DNA of 5,115 bases, from NCBI GenBank assembly GCA_018648985.1, contig JABGOT010000138.1, positions 1 through 5,115 on the forward strand, read 5' to 3'. Of the stretch, positions 1 through 4,417 are shown in pieces; within the stretch, counting starts at the first letter, position 1, and every line of letters begins with the position of its first letter. The translations under genes were made by a program, and so were the position numbers. The notes below the pieces were generated by a model that was given only the letters and a program-made list of their open reading frames with translations, was not told where the DNA came from and searched no databases. The DNA is from Candidatus Ruthturnera sp. (GTDB lineage: Bacteria > Pseudomonadota > Gammaproteobacteria > PS1 > Pseudothioglobaceae).

Positions 1-58
1 CAAATGACAACTGAGTTGCTAATAATAATGGTAAAAAAATTAAGTTTTGTTTTTCCAT
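1..58 (-). CDS. 5' end of a leftward gene with a signal-peptide-like N-terminus (partial)
   Basis: Reading leftward from an ATG at 58-56, the frame stays open to the window edge and gives 19 residues, MEKQNLIFLPLLLATQLSF. A lysine-bearing start followed by a leucine-rich hydrophobic run resembles a signal peptide or first membrane helix, so the product is probably exported or membrane-bound. The start is supported by a GGAG Shine-Dalgarno site (complement of 66-69) seven bases before the ATG. It is divergent from the DsbA-like gene, with 65 bp between the two start codons. Function cannot be given because nearly all of the gene lies outside the window. The main doubt is its shortness: a 19-codon open frame can arise by chance, but the ribosome site and hydrophobic composition together argue that it is real. 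Confidence 0.6.
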   Translation of the reverse strand, partial: MEKQNLIFLPLLLATQLSF

Positions 59-88
59 CTTACTGCTCCATTTTTAATCAATTAATGT

Positions 89-94
89 AATATA
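89..94 (-). promoter_or_regulatory. Candidate -10 box for the leftward gene
   Basis: On the minus strand this hexamer reads TATATT, one base off the sigma70 -10 consensus. It would start transcription near position 82, about 24 bases before the leftward ATG, leaving room for the GGAG site. No good -35 hexamer is present at 16-18 bp spacing (ATTTTA is the nearest), so it is only a candidate in a very AT-rich stretch where such hexamers arise by chance. Confidence 0.3.
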
Positions 95-111
95 TATTCT
101 ACTCTCATATC

Positions 112-117
112 TAAAAT
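112..117 (+). promoter_or_regulatory. Candidate -10 box for the DsbA-like gene
   Basis: TAAAAT matches five of six bases of the sigma70 -10 consensus. Its predicted transcription start, six to seven bases downstream, falls at about 123-125, essentially on the A of the ATG at 124. That fits the absence of any Shine-Dalgarno site before the gene and suggests a leaderless transcript. No convincing -35 hexamer lies at the usual spacing. An alternative -10, TATATT at 93-98, would give a leader of about 20 bases. Confidence 0.35.
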
Positions 118-123
118 AGTTTT

Positions 124-744
124 ATGGTTTCATCAAAAAATACACTTTATTATGTTCATGATCCAATGTGTTCTTGGTGCTGGGGTTTTAGTAAAACTTG
201 GCAAGAAGTAAAGAAATTATTACCAAACTCTATTAATATTCAATATATCCTAGGTGGCTTATCGCCTGATAACAACGAAGCAATGCCAACTGAGATGCGC
301 GAATACGTACAACTGAATTGGAAAAAAATTGAGCAAAAAATCCCAGGTGTTAAATTCAATTATGATTTTTGGACGAAGTGTAGTCCCAAGCGCTCTACCT
401 ACCCTGCTTGTCGAGCAGTGATTGCAGTAAAAAATCAGAACTTAAAATTATCAATTAAGATGATTGAATTGATACAACAAGCTTATTATTTAGAAGCTAA
501 AAATCCCTCTGAGGATTCAACACTTGTCTCTTTAGCAGATTCACTTAATTTAGACATAGATCAATTTATATCTGATTTGAATTCTAAGCAAACACAACAA
601 AAATTACTCGATGATATAACATTAGCACAATCCTTAGGTGCTCATGGTTTTCCATCATTGGTATTGAAAACAAAAAATGGGATTGAACCAATCGCGATTG
701 ATTACAACAATTCAATAACGATACTTAATCAAATCAATACTTGA
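124..744 (+). CDS. DsbA-family protein, predicted cytoplasmic CxxC thiol oxidoreductase/disulfide isomerase
   Basis: A 206-residue thioredoxin-fold protein resembling the DsbA-like group described as predicted protein-disulfide isomerases (COG3531 type, recognised from motifs). The active site is C16-S17-W18-C19 within HDPMCSWCWGF just after the first beta strand. The fold's cis-proline appears as P177 in HGFPSLV. A helical insertion lies between them, with a second cysteine pair, C86 and C96, the latter in the family-typical STYPACRA stretch. There is no signal peptide, so it should act in the cytoplasm, unlike classical periplasmic DsbA; its substrate is unknown. The start is forced: an in-frame TAA lies at 112-114 and no other ATG, GTG or TTG occurs before codon 15, which would cut into the catalytic strand. 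There is no Shine-Dalgarno site. The gene is visibly more AT-rich than aroC (bases 181-240 contain 16 G/C; aroC bases 1561-1620 contain 31). Confidence 0.87.
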   Translation: MVSSKNTLYYVHDPMCSWCWGFSKTWQEVKKLLPNSINIQYILGGLSPDNNEAMPTEMREYVQLNWKKIEQKIPGVKFNYDFWTKCSPKRSTYPACRAVIAVKNQNLKLSIKMIELIQQAYYLEAKNPSEDSTLVSLADSLNLDIDQFISDLNSKQTQQKLLDDITLAQSLGAHGFPSLVLKTKNGIEPIAIDYNNSITILNQINT

Positions 745-769
745 ATTAATTTGATTATCAGTCGATAAT
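741..769 (+). promoter_or_regulatory. sigma70-type promoter for tRNA-Arg
   Basis: TTGAAT (741-746, four of six bases matching the -35 consensus) and GATAAT (764-769, five of six matching the -10) are separated by exactly 17 bp. The predicted start is near 776, a few bases before the mature tRNA 5' end at 779. The -35 box overlaps the stop codon of the DsbA-like gene. A small inverted repeat (ATTATC 754-759, GATAAT 764-769, four-base loop) covers the -10. It has no following T-run, so I do not call it a terminator. Confidence 0.6.
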
Positions 770-778
770 ATCACACTC

Positions 779-855
779 GCCTTCGTAGCTCAGCTGGATA
801 GAGCAGCCGCCTCCTAAGCGGCAGGTCGAACGTTCAAATCGTTTCGAGGGCACCA
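779..855 (+). tRNA. tRNA-Arg (anticodon CCU, reads AGG)
   Basis: A complete cloverleaf can be drawn. The acceptor stem is 779-785 with 845-851, seven pairs including one G-U. The D arm is GCTC (788-791) with GAGC (801-804). The anticodon stem is GCCGC (806-810) with GCGGC (818-822), around the loop CTCCTAA with anticodon CCT at 813-815. The variable loop is 823-827. The T arm is 828-832 with 840-844, closed by one G-U pair, around the loop TTCAAAT. The discriminator is A852 and CCA is encoded at 853-855. The anticodon CCU decodes the arginine codon AGG. The gene stands alone with its own promoter. Arginine tRNAs are frequent integration targets, but no second copy of its 3' end occurs in this window. 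Confidence 0.96.
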
Positions 856-873
856 ATACACACCAAGTCAGCG

Positions 874-879
874 TACAAT
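874..879 (+). promoter_or_regulatory. Candidate -10 box upstream of the small membrane protein
   Basis: TACAAT matches five of six bases of the -10 consensus and would start transcription about 23 bases before the ATG at 909. The -35 position falls on the 3' end of the tRNA gene and shows no recognisable hexamer. Read-through from the tRNA promoter is therefore an equally good explanation for expression of the small gene. Confidence 0.3.
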
Positions 880-908
880 AAAACTATCAACAACTACTGG
901 AGATAGTA

Positions 909-1163
909 ATGAATAAAAAACTCGACACTAAAGCTATTGCACTTGCTTTTGGCATTCTATGGTCGTTAGGTATTCTCGTTATGTCAATCATTGCGTTAAC
1001 ATCTACAACTTACTTACATAATATTGTTGATTTCATGTCAAGCGTTTATATAGGATATTCATTAAGCCTTACTGGTATTTTGACGGGCATGGTCTGGGCA
1101 TTTTTTGATGCAGCAATTGGTGGCTTAGTGTTCGCATGGCTGTACAACAAACTAGCGAAATAA
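909..1163 (+). CDS. Small two-helix membrane protein of the family labelled 'bacteriophage holin'
   Basis: An 84-residue protein with a charged N-terminus (MNKKLDTK) and two hydrophobic segments, about residues 8-31 and 54-78, joined by a loop with a YIGYSLSLTG stretch. The second segment carries W63, F65-F66, D67 and the ending GGLVFAWLYNKLAK. The pattern (conserved GYS turn, WxFxD, GG...FAWLYN) is that of short chromosomal proteins that databases often call 'bacteriophage holin'. I recognise the pattern, but the name is inherited and there is no phage gene nearby. An inner-membrane location is expected; its biochemical role is unknown. The start is well supported by GGAG at 899-902, six bases before the ATG. 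It lies between tRNA-Arg and aroC, and the perfect TATAAT downstream of it suggests that aroC is transcribed separately. Confidence 0.8.
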   Translation: MNKKLDTKAIALAFGILWSLGILVMSIIALTSTTYLHNIVDFMSSVYIGYSLSLTGILTGMVWAFFDAAIGGLVFAWLYNKLAK

Positions 1164-1176
1164 GTACCTAGCTATG

Positions 1177-1182
1177 TATAAT
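1177..1182 (+). promoter_or_regulatory. -10 box for the aroC-sulP operon
   Basis: A perfect TATAAT 36 bases before the aroC ATG, in the 49-bp gap after the small membrane gene. Predicted transcription would begin near 1189, giving a leader of about 24 bases that includes the TTAGG ribosome site at 1200-1204. No clear -35 hexamer is seen at 16-18 bp (AGCGAA at 17 bp), so the promoter may be weak or depend on an activator. Confidence 0.5.
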
Positions 1183-1212
1183 CGACGACATATTAATACT
1201 TAGGTTAACAGT

Positions 1213-2310
1213 ATGTCTGGCAATTCTTTTGGAAAATTATTCACAGTTACCACTGCAGGTGAGTCTCATGGTGAGGCTTTAGTTGGTATCGTTGATGGCT
1301 GTCCTCCTGGGATGACACTGACTGAAGCTGACCTTCAAGGTGATCTTGATCTTAGAAAGCCAGGTACTTCTCGCCACACCACGCAACGTCGTGAAGAAGA
1401 CTTAGTAAAAATTTTATCCGGTACCTTTGAAGGCAAAACCACGGGTATGCCAATTGCGCTAATTATCCAAAACACCGATCAACGATCAAAAGACTATGGC
1501 AACATTGCCAATACTTTCCGCCCTGGTCATGCTGATTACACTTATGATCAAAAATATGGTTTTAGAGATTACCGTGGTGGTGGCCGTTCTTCTGCACGTG
1601 AAACTGCGATGCGTGTTGCTTGTGGTGGTATTGCAAAAAAATATTTAAAAGAAAGTCTAGGTATTGAAATCAAAGGTTACTTATCACAACTCGGTCCGAT
1701 TACCTTTGACAATTTTGATTGGAATGAAGTACACAACAATCCATTCTTCTGCCCTGATGCAAACAAAGTTAAAGAGTTAGAAGATTATATGGATGCACTA
1801 CGCAAATCCGGTGATTCGATTGGTGCACGTGTTAATGTGGTTGCTACGAATATGCCATCCGGTCTTGGCGAGCCAATCTTTGATCGCTTAGAGGCAGATA
1901 TTGCTCACGGCATGATGAGTATTAATGCGGTTAAAGGTATTGAAATTGGCGCTGGATTTAACTCAATCACTCAAAAGGGTACTGAGCATCGTGATGCGAT
2001 TACACCGCAAGGCTTTACCTCAAACCATGCGGGCGGCACACTCGGTGGCATTAGCTCAGGTCAAGATGTATTAGTATCTATTGCATTAAAGCCAACCTCA
2101 AGCCTACGTTTACCGATTGAAAGTATTGACAAGCAAGGTAATCCTATTGAAGTGATTACCAAAGGTCGTCACGATCCATGTGTAGGCATTCGTGCCACCC
2201 CTATTGCTGAAGCCATGCTGGCTATGACTATTATGGATCATGTGATGCGTCATCGCGCACAAAACACAGGGGTTAAATCCTCTACACCGGTCGTGCCAGC
2301 TAAGACATAA
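1213..2310 (+). CDS. aroC: Chorismate synthase
   Basis: AroC removes phosphate from 5-enolpyruvylshikimate-3-phosphate to give chorismate, the last common step of the shikimate pathway. It needs reduced FMN and acts in the cytoplasm as a homotetramer. The 365 residues match the usual bacterial length (E. coli AroC is about 361). All family signatures are present: GESHG at 17-20 with the conserved histidine H19; RPGHADYTYDQKYG beginning at R103 with H106; the glycine- and arginine-rich FMN/substrate stretch RDYRGGGRSSARET at 118-131; and GRHDPCVGIRATPIAEAM beginning at G318 with D321. The tail after about residue 350 is short and low in complexity. The start gives the canonical MSGNSFGKLFTVTTAGESHG opening and is preceded by TTAGG, eight bases from the ATG. 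It appears to be the first gene of a two-gene operon, with sulP 27 bp downstream. Confidence 0.98.
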   Translation: MSGNSFGKLFTVTTAGESHGEALVGIVDGCPPGMTLTEADLQGDLDLRKPGTSRHTTQRREEDLVKILSGTFEGKTTGMPIALIIQNTDQRSKDYGNIANTFRPGHADYTYDQKYGFRDYRGGGRSSARETAMRVACGGIAKKYLKESLGIEIKGYLSQLGPITFDNFDWNEVHNNPFFCPDANKVKELEDYMDALRKSGDSIGARVNVVATNMPSGLGEPIFDRLEADIAHGMMSINAVKGIEIGAGFNSITQKGTEHRDAITPQGFTSNHAGGTLGGISSGQDVLVSIALKPTSSLRLPIESIDKQGNPIEVITKGRHDPCVGIRATPIAEAMLAMTIMDHVMRHRAQNTGVKSSTPVVPAKT

Positions 2311-2380
2311 CATTGTTAAAAAATAAGGAAAAAATCTATGTTGTTTACACTGATTAACGAGTACGCCCCTAACAATGTTA
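2308..2380. repeat. Paired palindromic element TAACAWTGTTA bracketing the sulP start
   Basis: TAACATTGTTA at 2308-2318 and TAACAATGTTA at 2370-2380 are perfect 11-bp inverted copies of each other. Each is also a palindrome around a single central base. Both are followed by a run of A, so they read as near-identical direct repeats too (AACAWTGTTAAAAA). The first contains the aroC stop codon and the second lies over sulP codons 11-15; the sulP ribosome site and ATG sit between them. Centres are 62 bp apart. They could be a pair of operators or a large mRNA stem, or they may be chance in AT-rich DNA. Confidence 0.4.
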
Positions 2381-3861
2381 AAAATGACGTATTGTCTGGT
2401 TTGACAGTTGCACTCGCATTAGTACCAGAAGCGGTAGCCTTTGCCCTACTCGCCGGTGTATCGCCATTAGTTGGCCTGTACGCTGCCTTTACCATTGGTT
2501 TAGTCACCTCTGTTATTGGTGGTCGTCCAGGTATGATCTCAGGCGCTACTGGTGCAATCGCTGTGGTGATTGGTACATTGGTTGCCTTTCATGGTGTTGA
2601 GTACTTATTTGCTGCTGTTGTTTTAACGGGTTTAATTCAGATTGCTTTTGGTGTGCTCAAATTGGGTAAATTTATTCGCTTAGTACCACACCCGGTATTC
2701 TTAGGCTTTGTTAATGGTATTGCCATTGTTATTTTTATTGGTCAAGTCAAACAGTTTAGGATTGGAGATGCCTGGATTACTGGTGAGCCATTACTAATTA
2801 TGCTGGCCATTATCGCTGCAACAATGGCGATTATTCATTTTATGCCAAGATTCACCAAAGCCATTCCAGAGATATTGGTGGCTGTTATTGTTGGTAGTTT
2901 GGCGGTTATTTGGCTTGGCCTAGACACACGTACCGTGGGTGACGTCGCTTCTATTAAAGGTGGCTTCCCTCCTTTTCATATTCCTGATGTAATATTTAAC
3001 TTGGAAACATTAAAAATTATTTTCCCTTATGCGCTTACTATGGCATTGGTTGGTCTGATTGAAAGCTTACTTACCCTTAATTTAGTTGATGATTTAACTG
3101 AAACCACAGGCCAACCCAATCGCGAAAGCATTGGCCAAGGTGTTGCTAACACGGTGACTGGTCTATTTGGTGGCATGGGTGGTTGTGCCATGGTTGGCCA
3201 AAGTATTATTAATATTAAATCGGGTGGTCGTGGTCGCCTATCTGGCGTTGTTGCTTCAATTACCTTGTTAATGTTCATTCTATTCCTATCAGAATACATT
3301 GAGATGATTCCAATCGCAGTATTGATTGGTGTGATGTTTATGGTGGTGATTGGCACCTTTGAATGGTGCACCATACGTTTGTTTGGCAAAATCCCAACCT
3401 TGGACATTATTACAGGTATCTCTGTTGCAGTGATCACCGTACTGACAGACAACTTAGCTTTGGCTGTAATTGTTGGTGTGATTCTGTCAGCCCTGTCTTT
3501 TGCCTGGGAATCTGCCAGTAAGATATTTGTTAAACAAACTCAAAATGACGAAGGTAATAATGTCTATGAAATCTATGGCACCTTATTCTTTGCATCAAAA
3601 GATCGCTTTCAAGAATTATTCAATCCTGTAGAAGATACAGACGATGTTTATATTGATTTTGGTAACTCTAAAGTATTAGACCACTCAGCCATTCAGGCCA
3701 TTGATAAACTAGCTATTCGTTATAAACGTGTGGGCAAGACCTTGCACTTGCAGCATTTAAGCGCAGAATGTCGATTACTATTAAAAACCGCTAAAAACTT
3801 AGTAGAAGTCAATGTATTGGAAGACCCAACTTATCATGTAGCAGATGATAAACTTGCCTAA
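2338..3861 (+). CDS. SulP/SLC26-family inorganic anion transporter with C-terminal STAS domain
   Basis: A 507-residue inner-membrane transporter. The membrane part, about residues 16-395, has the SulP landmarks: LTVALALVPEAVAFALLAGVSPLVGLYA over the first helices (P30, E31); the GGRPGMISGATGA turn at 61-73; RLVPHPVFLGFVNG at 114-127; GLIESLLT with E242; and GGCAMVGQSIINIKSGG at 281-297, followed by GRGRLSG. A cytoplasmic STAS domain follows from about 408 to 500, with S450 in LDHSAIQAID at the site matching the phosphorylated serine of SpoIIAA-type proteins. Family members carry sulfate, bicarbonate or other anions, and the substrate cannot be read from sequence alone. An acidic residue at E242 would favour proton coupling or exchange, by inference. 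It starts 27 bp after aroC with AAGGA at 2325-2329, eight bases before the ATG, so co-transcription with aroC is likely. Confidence 0.94.
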   Translation: MLFTLINEYAPNNVKNDVLSGLTVALALVPEAVAFALLAGVSPLVGLYAAFTIGLVTSVIGGRPGMISGATGAIAVVIGTLVAFHGVEYLFAAVVLTGLIQIAFGVLKLGKFIRLVPHPVFLGFVNGIAIVIFIGQVKQFRIGDAWITGEPLLIMLAIIAATMAIIHFMPRFTKAIPEILVAVIVGSLAVIWLGLDTRTVGDVASIKGGFPPFHIPDVIFNLETLKIIFPYALTMALVGLIESLLTLNLVDDLTETTGQPNRESIGQGVANTVTGLFGGMGGCAMVGQSIINIKSGGRGRLSGVVASITLLMFILFLSEYIEMIPIAVLIGVMFMVVIGTFEWCTIRLFGKIPTLDIITGISVAVITVLTDNLALAVIVGVILSALSFAWESASKIFVKQTQNDEGNNVYEIYGTLFFASKDRFQELFNPVEDTDDVYIDFGNSKVLDHSAIQAIDKLAIRYKRVGKTLHLQHLSAECRLLLKTAKNLVEVNVLEDPTYHVADDKLA

Positions 3862-3867
3862 CGCTAC

Positions 3868-3896
3868 TTGAAAATCTGCTCTAATATTTGTACAAT
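3868..3896 (+). promoter_or_regulatory. sigma70-type promoter of the small heat-shock gene
   Basis: TTGAAA (3868-3873, five of six bases matching -35) and TACAAT (3891-3896, five of six matching -10) are spaced by 17 bp, the best promoter in the window. Transcription should start near 3903, giving a leader of about 26 bases. The -35 with its preceding C (CTTGAAA) also equals the -35 half of heat-shock sigma32 promoters. However, no CCCAT-like -10 lies at the required distance, so a sigma32 assignment is not supported. Confidence 0.7.
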
Positions 3897-3921
3897 ATAA
3901 CTACATTGATAAATATTAGAG
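3879..3921. repeat. Perfect 11-bp inverted repeat around the -10 box of the small heat-shock gene
   Basis: CTCTAATATTT (3879-3889) and AAATATTAGAG (3911-3921) are exact reverse complements separated by 21 bases. The TACAAT -10 box lies between them. The arms are centred 32 bp apart, close to three helical turns. The right arm runs into the Shine-Dalgarno site AGAGGA (3918-3923). In DNA this is a good candidate operator covering the promoter. In a transcript reading through from sulP, it would instead form a hairpin hiding part of the ribosome site. The local promoter start near 3903 would exclude the left arm from its own mRNA. Confidence 0.65.
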
Positions 3922-3928
3922 GAAGCAT

Positions 3929-4411
3929 ATGAACAAAATCTTACTAATCATCGCACTATTGACATCAACCCTGGTGAGTGCTCACGGGACTTTTCAATCA
4001 GGTTTTAATAACGGCTTTTGGCGTGATTTTGATCGTCAATTCCAAAAACTAGACCATGAAATGAATCGCCTGCAACATTCAGCAAATCGCTTTAGCTCAC
4101 AATCAAGACAACGCTTTGATAAAGACAGCAACAGCTACGTGGTAGAGGTAAAACTCTCAGGCTTGGGTAAAGAAGATATTGATATTTCTACCAATAAGAA
4201 CATGCTAATTATTAAAGGCATGCGTAATAGTGAAAAAACCTCTGATAATCAAAGTGCCCGATCATCCGCCAGCTTTTCTCACTCGATGTCTATTCCGCGT
4301 GATGGTGATAAAGATAACATCAGTGCAGACTTTAAGGATGGTGTGTTAACCGTATCCATTCCAAAATTAGTCAAACCAAAACCTCAGGTTAAAAAGATAA
4401 GTATTAACTAG
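3929..4411 (+). CDS. Exported small heat-shock protein (Hsp20/alpha-crystallin family)
   Basis: A 160-residue ATP-independent holdase-type chaperone. Residues 1-18 form a signal peptide: K3, the hydrophobic run ILLIIALLTSTLV, and a V-S-A site before H19. There is no lipobox cysteine, so a soluble periplasmic protein is predicted. A Phe-rich helical N-terminal arm (about 19-62) precedes the alpha-crystallin domain (about 63-147). Landmarks are NSYVVEVKLSGLGKEDIDIS, LIIKG, the SMSIPRDGD strand, and the hallmark ADFKDGVLTVSIPK with G138-V139-L140. A C-terminal I-S-I motif at 157-159 is the usual oligomer-bridging I-x-I/V. H118 sits where many relatives have arginine in the FxRxFxLP strand. The start is supported by AGAGGA five bases upstream. 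It lies 67 bp after sulP with its own promoter, and its stop abuts the queE stop. Hsp20 proteins are usually cytoplasmic, so the signal peptide is unusual. Confidence 0.9.
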   Translation: MNKILLIIALLTSTLVSAHGTFQSGFNNGFWRDFDRQFQKLDHEMNRLQHSANRFSSQSRQRFDKDSNSYVVEVKLSGLGKEDIDISTNKNMLIIKGMRNSEKTSDNQSARSSASFSHSMSIPRDGDKDNISADFKDGVLTVSIPKLVKPKPQVKKISIN

Positions 4412-4417
4412 TTATCT
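4391..4417 (-). terminator. Weak candidate terminator of queE
   Basis: Reading leftward, AGATAA (4417-4412), an 11-base loop and TTATCT (4400-4395) form a six-pair stem, followed by further T residues to 4391. The shape is that of an intrinsic terminator, and it begins at the queE stop codon. The stem holds only one G-C pair, so it would be weak. The loop and stem partly overlap the palindrome TAACTAGTTA (4405-4414), which contains both converging stop codons. Confidence 0.3.

Noticed and set aside
883..907. Inverted repeat ACTATC/GATAGT with a 13-base loop before the small membrane gene, placing GGAG beside the stem
   Set aside because: Only six mostly A-T pairs with a large loop; too weak to claim as a riboswitch or thermometer without conservation evidence.
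779..1163. Prophage remnant made of tRNA-Arg plus a holin
   Set aside because: No integrase, attachment-site repeat or other phage gene is present, and the holin label is a weak family name.
1166..1205. ACCTA/TAGGT inverted repeat flanking the aroC -10 box
   Set aside because: Five-base arms 30 bases apart are expected often by chance; noted only because it resembles the much stronger arrangement at the heat-shock gene.
2110..2313. 67-codon open frame on the minus strand within the end of aroC
   Set aside because: It lies wholly opposite conserved aroC codons, has no ribosome site and shows no recognisable domain; it is a shadow of aroC.
2316..2507. 63-codon open frame on the minus strand over the sulP start
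   Set aside because: Low-complexity composition mirrors sulP hydrophobic codons in reverse, with no start signal; a shadow frame.
3027..3452. 141-codon open frame on the minus strand within sulP
   Set aside because: Its length follows from the codon bias of the membrane segments on the other strand; there are no family motifs and the sulP frame is clearly the real one.
3867..3896. sigma32 heat-shock promoter for the small heat-shock gene
   Set aside because: CTTGAAA fits the sigma32 -35, but no CCCAT-type -10 lies 13-17 bp downstream; the pair fits sigma70 better.
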